Below are positions 33,569 to 42,322 of a stretch of 64,000 nucleotides of DNA, in pieces. The DNA is from Streptomyces sp. Isolate_45 (lineage in GTDB: Bacteria; Actinomycetota; Actinomycetes; Streptomycetales; Streptomycetaceae), in NCBI RefSeq assembly GCF_024721315.2, contig NZ_JANFAK020000021.1:96-64095 (forward strand), given 5' to 3'. The notes under the pieces are model-generated. The model made no database searches and was not told the origin of the DNA. It saw nothing but the letters and a program-made list of their open reading frames with translations. A program made the position numbers and the translations under genes. How positions within the stretch are numbered: position 1 is the stretch's first letter; each line of letters starts with the position of its first letter.

Positions 33569-34213
33569 TCACGGAGTTCCCCGCCGCACGGGCTTGACGT
33601 CCTTGGGTCCGGGCAGGTCGGGGCACGCGATGCCCTTCCGCTCGCCGTCCAGGTGATTCGGGTCGGTCGGCGCGAAGCGCAGGACGGCCTGCGCGTCCGC
33701 CTGGCTTGCGAAGTCCGGGCAGTCGTAGGCGTCGTTGCCGTAGCGCAGGAAGTAGCGAGCCTCGAAGGCTCGATCCGGCTGCGGGCAGAGCCCGCTACGG
33801 GTTTCGCCAGGACCGCACTTGAACTGCTGTGCGATCTGGGGAACCGGTTCGGCATCGCGCGGTTCCGGCAATCCCCGGCACGCGACGCCACCTCCGTCAT
33901 CAAGGTGGTTCGGATCGCTGGGGTTCGCCCGCAGCACCGCCTGCGCGTCCGCCTGACTGGCGAAGTTGATGCACTCGAAGGCGTCGCCGTGAGTGGCGTA
34001 TTCCTTTGCGTCGAACGTCTTGTTGTCCGGACAGAGCACGGTGCGCGGGGTGCCCGGAGTGCACAACTCGCGGTTGGATTTCTGGGCCCGGGGAGCCGCA
34101 TCCGACCCACCGCGCACGAACACCGTGACCCCCAGCGCCACTGCGACCACCGCGAGAACCAGCACACCCCGCCTGATCGCGCGCGAGCCCGACAGTCTGC
34201 TCAACACTGCCAT
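33569..34213 (-). CDS. Membrane-anchored double-excalibur protein
   Basis: This 214-residue protein has one N-terminal membrane helix (about 16-34, GVLVLAVVAVALGVTVF) and two excalibur motifs: FECINFASQADAQAVL then DPNHLDDGGGVAC, and YDCPDFASQADAQAVL then DPNHLDGERKGIAC. In the first, the DxDxDG loop is degraded to DDGGG, so only the family scaffold is kept. Extra Cys (CTPGTPRTVLC, CGPGETRSGLC) suggest disulfides outside the membrane. It is the first gene of the operon leading to the prepilin-propeller fusion and the excalibur lipoprotein. ATG 34213 directly precedes the basic n-region. Confidence 0.8.
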   Translation of the reverse strand: MAVLSRLSGSRAIRRGVLVLAVVAVALGVTVFVRGGSDAAPRAQKSNRELCTPGTPRTVLCPDNKTFDAKEYATHGDAFECINFASQADAQAVLRANPSDPNHLDDGGGVACRGLPEPRDAEPVPQIAQQFKCGPGETRSGLCPQPDRAFEARYFLRYGNDAYDCPDFASQADAQAVLRFAPTDPNHLDGERKGIACPDLPGPKDVKPVRRGTP

Positions 34214-34335
34214 ACCACGCCTCTGCCCATCGTGCCGCCAGTCTCTTCTCTGCTTCCTGCAGCGGCCCGACGACACTCGCCCACCAGGCCCGTTGCAGTC
34301 TGGATAGGTGCATTAGATCCAGAGCAAGTGGAGTT

Positions 34336-34348
34336 GTCAATGATTGAC
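34336..34348. promoter_or_regulatory. Palindrome between divergent pilus-accessory genes
   Basis: GTCAA-TGA-TTGAC is a perfect inverted repeat in an AT-rich patch between the double-excalibur gene and the ModA-like gene, followed by TACTGGGG. It is one of several AT-rich palindromes in this locus. Confidence 0.45.
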
Positions 34349-34501
34349 TACTGGGGCCCCGCGTGAGCACCATCTAGGCGCGTGCGGCACCTTCATGCCG
34401 GAAACCTCGCAGATGCCCATGAGTTTCCGGCATTTGCCTGACCCCACCAGCGGGGTACCCCTCCGGCAGCCGCCGCCAGCCAGGTCAATGAGGAGTAGCA
34501 A

Positions 34502-35731
34502 ATGCAAATAGATTCCAGCCGTGCCGGAAGCGGTCCGAAGCCCGTCCGCACCGCGATGAGACGGATGCGGAACGCGTTCGCGGTGGGCGCCCTCGCGACG
34601 GCGTTGATCACCGCCACGGCACCGGCGGCGTCCGCGACAACGGACTCGGAGGTCGGTGTCGCGAACAACATGTATCCCGTCATGAAGGACCTGAGGGGTT
34701 ACATCGGGACGTTCAAGTCGTTCACAGCGTTCACGGCGAACCCCGCATCGCAGGTCGGTGGGTTCTGGAACAAGCCGGTGCTCGATACGTCGACCATGCG
34801 GGGTATCACCTCGGGAAGCCTGCGTCAGCAGCTGAAGAGCGCCGGCCCTTACACCACGTGTAATCCCGCCTCCTCGAACAACTGCGTCAATGGGCCGCTG
34901 CACATCGACGCGTTCCTGTCAGCGGACGCGACCAACGTGGACGCGGTCATCCCGACTGCGGATGGCGGGACGTGCACGGCGGGCGGGGGCGTCGAGTGCA
35001 ACGGCGATATCGACAGCAAGCACCAAGTGGCAATCGGGCGCCTGGCGATCTACAGCTGCAGCGGTAGCTGGGCGGGTTCGACCAAGGGTGATGACCCGTC
35101 CAACGCCGGAAGCCCGCCGTTGGCGTTCGGTCCGGACGCCAACGGCAGCGGCAACGGCAAGGCGCAGTCGCCCCGTTGTGACGCCTCGCCGATCTCCGGC
35201 GGCGCACCCACGACGATCTCGGACGTGTGGACCTGGCTCCAGACGAGTGGGCACCGGATCGCGGTCGCCGACCCGGCTTCCGCGCCGTTCGGTGCGGCCT
35301 CCAAGCAGGCGCTGGTGCAGGCCGGGTTCACGTGGACTGACAGCGGGGCGGGGCAGAACGTGTTCCGGGGCAGCGCGTGCGACACCGCGGGCACGGCGTG
35401 CAAGGTCCGCTTGGAATCCGGGATCAGCCAGGTGCGTGGCGCGGTGACGGCGAACGCCGGCGGGAACACCCAGCTGGGCCTCGTCGCGAAGTCGAACGTC
35501 ATGAACGTGAGCTGGTCGTCCAGTTCGCTGAGCGGCACCACGAGCAATGACCCCAACACGTGGACCGAGGTCAACTCGAGCGCGTACTCCGGCTACGGCC
35601 CCATCGCGCAGTACGGCGTCGCCCTGAACGGTGGACACGCCGGCGCAGCGACCATCTGGAGCGACCTGTTCGCCAACGATTGGGACTACGACGCCACCAT
35701 CCAGGGCGCCCTCGCCGCCTACGGCTACTAG
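34502..35731 (+). CDS. Secreted ModA-like solute-binding protein in the pilus locus
   Basis: This 409-residue protein has a Sec signal peptide (about 16-45, cleaved after ASA). Parts of the mature sequence resemble molybdate/phosphate-type solute-binding proteins: GRLAIYSCSG at about residue 179 (compare GRLVLWS), a WLQTSGHRIAVADPASAPFGAASKQAL-like region near 250-270 (compare NPxxAPYGxAA), and GNTQLGLVAKSNVM near 321-334 (compare GNAxLGFVALS). Cys-rich inserts (CNPASSNNC, CTAGGGVEC) are not typical. It has no lipobox and no permease neighbours, so it is released or pilus-associated rather than part of an ABC importer. The ATG has GAGGAG seven bases upstream. Confidence 0.7.
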   Translation: MQIDSSRAGSGPKPVRTAMRRMRNAFAVGALATALITATAPAASATTDSEVGVANNMYPVMKDLRGYIGTFKSFTAFTANPASQVGGFWNKPVLDTSTMRGITSGSLRQQLKSAGPYTTCNPASSNNCVNGPLHIDAFLSADATNVDAVIPTADGGTCTAGGGVECNGDIDSKHQVAIGRLAIYSCSGSWAGSTKGDDPSNAGSPPLAFGPDANGSGNGKAQSPRCDASPISGGAPTTISDVWTWLQTSGHRIAVADPASAPFGAASKQALVQAGFTWTDSGAGQNVFRGSACDTAGTACKVRLESGISQVRGAVTANAGGNTQLGLVAKSNVMNVSWSSSSLSGTTSNDPNTWTEVNSSAYSGYGPIAQYGVALNGGHAGAATIWSDLFANDWDYDATIQGALAAYGY

Positions 35732-35828
35732 GCGATCCGGAACATCGGACAACGGACCGTCGGCCAGGCGTGAACTCCGCCCGGCCGGCGGTCTTGGCTC
35801 AGCGATCGCAGGCCGCCCTAGTTATCAG

Positions 35829-35842
35829 CCACTGACTAGTGG
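35829..35842. promoter_or_regulatory. Palindrome upstream of the FG-GAP/RTX gene
   Basis: CCACT-GACT-AGTGG lies in the 250-base gap before the FG-GAP/RTX gene, within an AT-rich GTTATCAGCC...GGAGTAG context similar to that before pilA and pilB. Confidence 0.45.
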
Positions 35843-35982
35843 AGTAGATCGCCCGACGTCATCCCGCCGTCGATTCCGGCCGGATCGATGGCGACCGGTA
35901 CGGCATTTCCCCGATCGGCGGCCGTCATGCCGAAGCGTCTCACCCATTCCTATTCATCAGGCCCTTAGGAGGGTCCTCACCC

Positions 35983-37971
35983 ATGCATAGATCACCACGC
36001 CGCCATCTCACGCCGGACGGCCACTCGCTCGCGGTCACGCGCCCTCGGCGAATGCGAATCCCGGCGCTCGTCTTCGCGGTGGCGACCGTCATGATGGTTG
36101 CCACCCAGGCCTCGGCGACGGGCACCAACACGACCGGCTTCGGGACCGCCGCGAACCTCGACGACAACGGCCGCGGAAGCTCCGCCGTCGCCATCGGCGA
36201 TCTCGACAACGACGGGACGCCGGACCTCGTGACGGCGATCCGCGCCGAGGGCCTCGGCGTGTTCCTCGGTTCCGGCGGCGGCAGCTTCGGTGGTGTGACC
36301 AAGTACGCGGCGCCGCTGACCTCGACGAGCCGCTTCCTCAACTCGGCAGAGATCCGCGACGTCAACGGCGACGGCCACAAGGACGTCATCAGCCAGGACG
36401 CGCGCGGCAACGTCGCTCTGGTCTGGCTCGGCGACGGCTCGGGCGCTCTTGGCGCCGGAGCGGCGGTGGAACTCAACCCGACGCCCGGGTGCGACACCAC
36501 GGGCGACAACCCGTGTGTCGCGCGCTTCCCGGTCGGCGTCGCTGTGGGCGACTTCGACGAAGACGGCAAGCCGGACCTCGCGACCTCCAACGCGAACACG
36601 AACAACGTCTCGGTCGTGCTCGGAAACGGCGACGGCACGTTCGGCGCTGCGACGGGGTTCGGACTGAACGGCGGCACCAACCCGCAAGGCGTCGCGGCCG
36701 CCGATCTGAACGGCGACGGACATCTGGATCTCGTCACGTCGAACGCATCGACCGGCACCCTCTCCGTGCTGTCGGGTGACGGAGACGGGGGCTTCGGCAC
36801 CGCGTCGAGCGTCTCGGCCGGCCTGACACTGCCGTCCAAGCTCAAGCTCGCCGACGTCAACGAGGACGGCAAGCAGGACGCCGTCCTCGTGGCGCCCGGC
36901 ACGCCGGGGCGCGTCGCCGTCCTGCTGGGCGATGGCGCGGGCGGGTTCGGTACCGCGAACCTGCTGTCGGCGGGATCGAACCTCACCTCCGCCTCGGTGT
37001 CCGACCTGAACGGCGACGGCCACGTCGACCTGGTCGTCTCCAGCTACGGCTCGAACGAGGTCGGGGTGTTCGAGGGCGACGGCACGGGTGCCTTCGGCAG
37101 CCCGCTTGCATTCGGGCTCAACGGCGGTACCAACCCGCAGGCCACCGCGGTGGCCGACCTCGACGGCGACGGGCGTCCCGACGTCGTCACGGCCAACAGC
37201 AACAGCTCGGCGACCTTCGTCAAGGACGCGTCGGTGCTGCTCAACGCGACGAACCGGACGCCGACGGCCGCCAACGACTCGTACGGCCACGTCGGGGCGG
37301 ACACCCCGCTCGTCGTCGGCGCTCCCGGCGTCCTCGGCAACGACACGGACCCCGACGGCAACACGCTGACGGCGTCCCTTGTGACCGGGCCGGCGCACGG
37401 CACCCTCTCGCTCAACGCGGACGGCTCGTTCAACTACCAGCCCGGCAGCGCCTACACCGGAAGCGACAGCTTCACGTACAAGGCGACGGACGGCACGGTC
37501 GACTCGAACATCGCGACCGTGACGATCAACGTCTCGACCGGCTGCAACGGGCTCGCCGCCACGATCACCGGCAACGGGATCGTGAGCGGTACGAGCGGCT
37601 CCGACGTGATCGTGACCGGCAACGGGAACGACGCCGTCGCCGGGAACGGCGGCAACGACACGATCTGCACGTTCGGTGGCAACGACGCCGTGTCCGGCGG
37701 CAGCGGCAACGACCACCTCGACGGCGGTGACGGCAACGACGCCGTCAGCGGCGGCAGCGGCAACGACACCGTCAAGGGCGGCGTCGGCGACGACGCGCTC
37801 TCCGGTGGCTCCGGCGACGACACCGTCGTCGGCGGCTCCGGCAGCGACACCCTCTCCGGCGGTAGCGACACGGACGTCTGCGCCGGCGACGCCAACGGCG
37901 GGTCGACGCTCCCGGGCACGGATTCGATCGCGTCCGGCGGCTCCTGCGAGACCGTCGTCGAGGTGCCGTAG
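35983..37971 (+). CDS. Secreted FG-GAP/VCBS and RTX-repeat protein
   Basis: This 662-residue exported protein has a signal segment (about 25-46, cleaved after ASA). Residues about 60-410 form a propeller of FG-GAP repeats with seven calcium loops of the type ADLNGDGHLDL and GDLDNDGTPDL. Residues about 420-515 are a tandem-95/VCBS Ig-like domain (TAANDSYGHVGADTPL, LGNDTDPDGNTLTA). Residues about 555-640 are RTX nonapeptides (GGSGNDHLDGGDGNDAV). The combination points to a calcium-dependent adhesin. RTX repeats usually mark type I secretion in Gram-negatives; here a Sec signal is used. It lies within the pilus locus and is convergent with the PadR regulator. Confidence 0.85.
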   Translation: MHRSPRRHLTPDGHSLAVTRPRRMRIPALVFAVATVMMVATQASATGTNTTGFGTAANLDDNGRGSSAVAIGDLDNDGTPDLVTAIRAEGLGVFLGSGGGSFGGVTKYAAPLTSTSRFLNSAEIRDVNGDGHKDVISQDARGNVALVWLGDGSGALGAGAAVELNPTPGCDTTGDNPCVARFPVGVAVGDFDEDGKPDLATSNANTNNVSVVLGNGDGTFGAATGFGLNGGTNPQGVAAADLNGDGHLDLVTSNASTGTLSVLSGDGDGGFGTASSVSAGLTLPSKLKLADVNEDGKQDAVLVAPGTPGRVAVLLGDGAGGFGTANLLSAGSNLTSASVSDLNGDGHVDLVVSSYGSNEVGVFEGDGTGAFGSPLAFGLNGGTNPQATAVADLDGDGRPDVVTANSNSSATFVKDASVLLNATNRTPTAANDSYGHVGADTPLVVGAPGVLGNDTDPDGNTLTASLVTGPAHGTLSLNADGSFNYQPGSAYTGSDSFTYKATDGTVDSNIATVTINVSTGCNGLAATITGNGIVSGTSGSDVIVTGNGNDAVAGNGGNDTICTFGGNDAVSGGSGNDHLDGGDGNDAVSGGSGNDTVKGGVGDDALSGGSGDDTVVGGSGSDTLSGGSDTDVCAGDANGGSTLPGTDSIASGGSCETVVEVP

Positions 37972-38100
37972 TCGACGAGCCGCTTCCGGCGGCCGGCTAT
38001 GAAACTCTGACGTGAGTCACGGGCTCGGCGATTGCGATGATGCGATCACCGGGCCCGTTTTGCTGGCACCAGCGCATCGCTGATGACCAGGAGCGTGACC

Positions 38101-38658
38101 TCAGCCGGCCTTGACGGCCGGCCGTGTCGAGTCGACGTCGACGGCGTCGAGAAGCTGGCGGGCGGCGTGGACGAGGTCCAGCCGCCAGGCGTAGATCGCG
38201 TTGGTGAGCTGGTCGTCGGCGTGCTCCTTGGCACGCAGCGACTCCTCGATCTCGTCGAGGACGATCCGTTGACGCTCGACCAGGCGAGCCGGGCTGGTGC
38301 CGCGACGCCGGAGGAGCAGAAGCTTGCTCGTGAGGTCGGCGCGGATGTCGCGCAGGTGGCCCACGGGTTCGCCGAGCCACCGGCTGACGGTCGTCTTGGC
38401 CGAGCGGGTGGCGGCGTAGATCGTGCGCTGCGGTCCGCGATCGCTTTCCTCGGTGCCGACCGGTGTGATCAGTCCGCGCTCGACCAGCCGCGTGATCGAC
38501 CGGTAGACCATGGGGCGCGAGATGTGCCAGAACTCACCGATTTCCGTGCCCTCCGAGGTGAGGGCGGCGATGGCGAAGCCGTGGCTCGGTCGTTCGGCCA
38601 CGATTGCGAGCACAATCCACTCGGCCAGTGGCAGATCAGGTCGGTCGGGCTTCTCCAT
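38101..38658 (-). CDS. PadR-family transcriptional regulator
   Basis: This 185-residue regulator has an N-terminal winged helix (LAEWIVLAIVAERPSHGFAIA through FWHISRPMVYRSITRLVERGLI) and the C-terminal helical domain of PadR proteins, which mediates dimers. PadR proteins usually repress neighbouring genes until a ligand binds. It lies in the middle of the type IV pilus locus and is the only regulator there, so the palindromes in the surrounding gaps are candidate operators. The ATG at 38658 is chosen because the domain begins directly after it. Confidence 0.85.
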   Translation of the reverse strand: MEKPDRPDLPLAEWIVLAIVAERPSHGFAIAALTSEGTEIGEFWHISRPMVYRSITRLVERGLITPVGTEESDRGPQRTIYAATRSAKTTVSRWLGEPVGHLRDIRADLTSKLLLLRRRGTSPARLVERQRIVLDEIEESLRAKEHADDQLTNAIYAWRLDLVHAARQLLDAVDVDSTRPAVKAG

Positions 38659-38808
38659 GGTCACCAGGTTACCAACCGGTCCGGCAGGCGGTTGTGCGAT
38701 AAACCAGGTTCCGGTGCCCATGCGGCTCGCGTCGCTGTAGGTACACCCAGTAGCGCCGTCTCGGGTCCGCCGGTAGCCCATGGCTGACGTCCGGCCGGGT
38801 GGTTACGG

Positions 38809-39633
38809 TCAGTGGCCGACCTTGGTGACCGGCGTACCCATCGCGTTCGCGTACGGGTCACTCAGGCTCTCGTACCAGCGGACGACAGGAGCGCCGACGA
38901 GGAGGGCGGCGATGGCGCCGGCCGCGAGGAACACACCGAAGGGGAGGCGGGTGTGGCGGGTCATTCGCCCCGCCGCCATGAGCGCGATGCCCAGCAGCAA
39001 CCCGGCGAAGCTGCCGGCGACCACCGCGAAGACGAGATGCGACGGACCGAGCCAGCCCAGCCCGGTGCCGAGCAGTCCGGCCAGGCGCACGTCGCCGAAT
39101 CCGAGCCAGGCGGGCCGCACCCAGTGCAGGGCGAAGAAGACGGCGAAGGCGCCCACGCCGCATGCCGCGGTCACGCCGAGCCGCTGCCATTGGCCGGTGG
39201 CAGCCGCGGCGGCGAGCAGGCAGGCGGCGGTGAGTCCGAGCGTCGGGTAGACCAGCCGCAGGGGAAGCAGGAACAGCTCGGCGTCGCAGGCGGCCAGGGC
39301 CAGTAGTCCTGCGGTGAATACCAGGGCGGCCGGCAGCGTCTCCGACCAGCCGAAGCGCAGTGCCTCGGCGGCGAAGAGGAGCCCGGTGAGCGCTTCGACG
39401 AGCGGGTAGCGCGCGGGGATCGGCACCCGGCAGGCGCGGCAGCGTCGGCCCAGCAGGAGCCAGGACACGACAGGGATGTTGTCCCGGGCCGCGATCGGCG
39501 TGGCGCATCCCGGGCAGGCGGAGCGGGGCCGCAGGACCGAGAGGCCCGTCGGCACCCGGGAGATGGCGACGTTGAGGAACGAGCCGACCGCGAGCCCCAA
39601 CAGGCCGATAATCACGACAAATATGGATGACAT
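38809..39633 (-). CDS. pilD: Type IV prepilin peptidase
   Basis: This 274-residue membrane peptidase cleaves and usually N-methylates prepilins at the inner face of the membrane. The N-terminal zinc-binding pairs CPGC (Cys40, Cys43) and CRAC (Cys65, Cys68) are intact, as are the two aspartyl-protease residues, Asp117 in ACDAELFLLP and Asp181 in GFGDVRL. About eight hydrophobic segments are visible. It serves the five or so prepilin-like proteins of this locus. It lies 145 bases downstream of the major pilin gene on the same strand. Confidence 0.95.
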   Translation of the reverse strand: MSSIFVVIIGLLGLAVGSFLNVAISRVPTGLSVLRPRSACPGCATPIAARDNIPVVSWLLLGRRCRACRVPIPARYPLVEALTGLLFAAEALRFGWSETLPAALVFTAGLLALAACDAELFLLPLRLVYPTLGLTAACLLAAAAATGQWQRLGVTAACGVGAFAVFFALHWVRPAWLGFGDVRLAGLLGTGLGWLGPSHLVFAVVAGSFAGLLLGIALMAAGRMTRHTRLPFGVFLAAGAIAALLVGAPVVRWYESLSDPYANAMGTPVTKVGH

Positions 39634-39778
39634 GGGCGCAATGGTGCCGTATCGGATGCCGCCCGTCACCACCCGTCCGTCGAACGAGAGTGGCCAGGTG
39701 GCGCTTTCGCTGCCACCTGGCCAACTCGACCGCCCGACGGCCCCTGAGTGGCGACGGGAGGTGAGGAATCCTCTTGCG

Positions 39779-40162
39779 TCAGGGGGTCTTGCAGGGGTTC
39801 GGCTTGCCGTTGGCGAGCGCGTCCTTCGGCGTCACGACGAACGCGGCGCCGGGGTTCTTGACCTCGTGCCACTCGGAAAGGGTGGACAGGAGACCAGCCG
39901 TCTTGAGCTCCTCCACGGTGCCGTACACGTTCTTGTTGAGGAAGTACGCCTCTTCCGCGGTCTGGATCGTGGTCTTGTCGGTCTTGCAGGCCGCGTCCTG
40001 GCCCTTGTCGTTGATGCCGCTGACGGAGAAGACGACGATGGCGGACAGGATGCCGAGGATCACGATGACCACGAGAAGCTCGACGAGCGTGAAGCCGGCT
40101 TCCGGGCTCTCGTTCCGTGCACGCATTCGCTGACGCAACGTGCCTTGCAGGTTTGTGAACAT
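39779..40162 (-). CDS. pilA: Major type IV pilin (PilA-like)
   Basis: This 127-residue prepilin has a basic leader of 23 residues, the cleavage site PEAG-FTLVELLVVIVILG with Glu28 at +5, then a hydrophobic helix. The short globular part contains YGTVEELKTAGLL and a C-terminal Cys (NPCKTP) that may pair with the Cys in ACKTDK to form the D-region disulfide. It is small compared with Gram-negative pilins. It polymerises into the fibre after processing by the prepilin peptidase downstream. GGAGAAAG directly precedes the ATG. It is divergent from pilB across an AT-rich gap. Confidence 0.92.
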   Translation of the reverse strand: MFTNLQGTLRQRMRARNESPEAGFTLVELLVVIVILGILSAIVVFSVSGINDKGQDAACKTDKTTIQTAEEAYFLNKNVYGTVEELKTAGLLSTLSEWHEVKNPGAAFVVTPKDALANGKPNPCKTP

Positions 40163-40215
40163 CTTTCTCCATCTACGGCGACCGGTTCAGGTAAAACCGG
40201 GCGTTAGTAACTGCT

Positions 40216-40330
40216 TGATTAATCAGCGGTAGACTACTTAGCGGGTGATGGACTTACAAGGGGAGAACCCACCGAGGGGGCTCCGAGGTGACGCGATGGT
40301 GTGCTGTAGTGTGCCGCTGACTAATCAGCG
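40216..40330. promoter_or_regulatory. Paired palindromes in the pilA-pilB intergenic region
   Basis: TGATTAATCA (40216-40225) is a perfect palindrome followed by GCGGTAGACTACT. CGCTGA-CTAA-TCAGCG (40315-40330) is a second, sharing TAATCAGCG with the first. Both lie in the 224-base gap between the divergent pilA and pilB genes and are well placed to control both. Confidence 0.5.
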
Positions 40331-40386
40331 ACTGACAACTGATGCGATGTGCTCGCCGCGGATGACTCGGCCGCTGTTCTGGATGC

Positions 40387-42246
40387 ATGAAAGGGGTGGG
40401 TTCCTTGGCGAATGGCCGTTTCCTCCGGCGCCGGGCGGCGACGACAAGTCCCGCGGGCGAGGAACACACCCTGCCCGATGGGGCGCAGGGCTCGGCGCCG
40501 TCCCCGGCCCCGGCTGACGAACCCGCCCCGGACGCGGCGTCCGCCGCTGCGCAGTCCTCGCCCGCAGGCCAGGATCGGCCGCGCATCGGGGAACTGATGC
40601 AGCAGCGCGGGCTGCTCACCCCGGCGCAGGTGGACGAGGCGCTCCTGCAGCAGTCGGCCTCGGGCAAGCGGCTCGGTGCCCTGCTGGTCGAACTCGGCAT
40701 GGTCGACGAGCGGTCACTGATCGAGGCGCTGTCGGTTCAACTCGACGTCCCGGTCGCCGACCTGCGCCAGAGTGAACCCGATCCCGAGGCGGCCGCCCGA
40801 GTGCCGGAGGCGCTGGCCCGCTCGCTGGGCGTCGTCGCCGTGCGGCGCTCCGACGGCACGCTGCTGATCGCGGCGGGCGACCCCGGAGACCCGCGCGTGC
40901 TCGACGAGGTCGGCCGGGCCGTCGCGCCGGACCGGGTGCAGTTGGCGATCGCGGCTCCGTCGGACATCAGGCGCTCGATCGACAGCGCCTACCGGGCGCT
41001 GGCCGGCGCAGGCAGCCTGGTCGAGGCCTTCGAGGCGACCGAGACCGGCCGAAACGCCAACTCCGGCGCCAGGGTGGTGAGCGAGGACGCGCCGGTCGTG
41101 CACCTGGTCAACCTCATGCTGACCCAGGGCCTGCGCGACCGGGCCTCGGACATCCACATCGAACCGCACGCCGACCGGGTCCGGGTCCGGTACCGCATCG
41201 ACGGCGCGCTGCACGACGTGCTGAGCCTGCCGGAGAACATGGGCCCCTCCGTGGTCAGCCGGATCAAGATCATGGCCAACATGAACATCGTCGACCGGCG
41301 GCGCCCGCAAGACGGGCAGATAGCCACCGAGATCGACGGCAAGTCGGTCGACATCCGGGTCGCGACCACCCCCACCATCTGGGGCGAGAAGGCGGTGCTG
41401 CGGCTGCTCGACCGGAACCGCACACTGTTCCGGCTGGCCGAGCTCGGCATGCCCGACGCGACCTACGAACGGTTCTCCTCCCTGCTGCGCTCCCCGTACG
41501 GCATGGTCGCCTGCGCCGGACCGACCGGCAGCGGCAAGACGACCACCCTGTACGCCACGCTCGGCGAACTGAACCAGAGCGAGCGCAACATCACCACCAT
41601 CGAAGACCCGGTGGAGTACGTGTTCCCGTCGGTCAACCAGATCCAGATCAACGACCAGGCGGGCATCTCCTTCGCGACCGGGCTGCGCTCGATCCTCCGG
41701 CAGGACCCCGACGTGATCCTGATCGGCGAGATCCGGGACGCCGAGACGGCGCGGATCGCGGTCGAGTCCGCTCTCACCGGCCACTTCGTCCTGTCGTCCA
41801 TCCACGCCGGCGACGCCTGCTCCGCGCTGCACCGGTTCGCCGACATGGGCATCGAGCCGTTCCTGATCACCTCCACGGTCTCCGGGGTGGTCAGCCAGCG
41901 ACTGGTGCGCCGGATCTGCGACCAGTGCCGCGAGCCCTACCGGCCGGGCGTGGACGAACTGGCCTTCTTCGCAAAGGCCGGCGGGTCGACCGACGCCGAG
42001 TTCTGGCAGGGCCGGGGCTGCAACTTCTGCTCCCGGACCGGCTATCAGGACCGGATCGGCGTCTTCGAACTGCTCGTGATGAGCGACGCGGTCAAGCGGC
42101 TGCTCGTCGAGAACGCGTCGATCGACAGCCTGCGCAGGACCGCCCGCAAGGAGCACATGGACAGCCTCCTGGACGGAGGCGTCCGTCTGGTGGAGGAAGG
42201 GGTCACGACCATCGCCGAGATCATGTCCAGCGTGTACGTGGTCTAG
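40387..42246 (+). CDS. pilB: PilB/GspE-type pilus assembly ATPase
   Basis: This 619-residue assembly motor powers pilin polymerisation. After an Ala/Pro-rich N-terminus it has a GspE N-terminal (MshEN) domain (RIGELMQQRGLLTPAQVDEAL, about 66-180) and a secretion ATPase with Walker A GPTGSGKTTT (about 378-387), Asp box, Walker B ILIGEIRD (about 444) and His box. The zinc-binding Cys set C511, C514, C545 and C548 is intact. It is the first gene of the rightward assembly operon. ATG 40387 has a poor ribosome site; a TTG at 40405 preceded by AAAGGGG is a good alternative. Confidence 0.95.
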   Translation: MKGVGSLANGRFLRRRAATTSPAGEEHTLPDGAQGSAPSPAPADEPAPDAASAAAQSSPAGQDRPRIGELMQQRGLLTPAQVDEALLQQSASGKRLGALLVELGMVDERSLIEALSVQLDVPVADLRQSEPDPEAAARVPEALARSLGVVAVRRSDGTLLIAAGDPGDPRVLDEVGRAVAPDRVQLAIAAPSDIRRSIDSAYRALAGAGSLVEAFEATETGRNANSGARVVSEDAPVVHLVNLMLTQGLRDRASDIHIEPHADRVRVRYRIDGALHDVLSLPENMGPSVVSRIKIMANMNIVDRRRPQDGQIATEIDGKSVDIRVATTPTIWGEKAVLRLLDRNRTLFRLAELGMPDATYERFSSLLRSPYGMVACAGPTGSGKTTTLYATLGELNQSERNITTIEDPVEYVFPSVNQIQINDQAGISFATGLRSILRQDPDVILIGEIRDAETARIAVESALTGHFVLSSIHAGDACSALHRFADMGIEPFLITSTVSGVVSQRLVRRICDQCREPYRPGVDELAFFAKAGGSTDAEFWQGRGCNFCSRTGYQDRIGVFELLVMSDAVKRLLVENASIDSLRRTARKEHMDSLLDGGVRLVEEGVTTIAEIMSSVYVV

Positions 42247-42322
42247 TGCCCGGCCCGCTGGATGCCCCGTCCAAAGACTGACAACGCGAACCTCTGACAC
42301 TGGAACCCAGGAGAACACCGGC

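Noticed and set aside
37560..37900. Regular short repeats, considered as a CRISPR array
   Set aside because: They encode in-frame RTX nonapeptides (GGSGNDxLxGG) without spacers.
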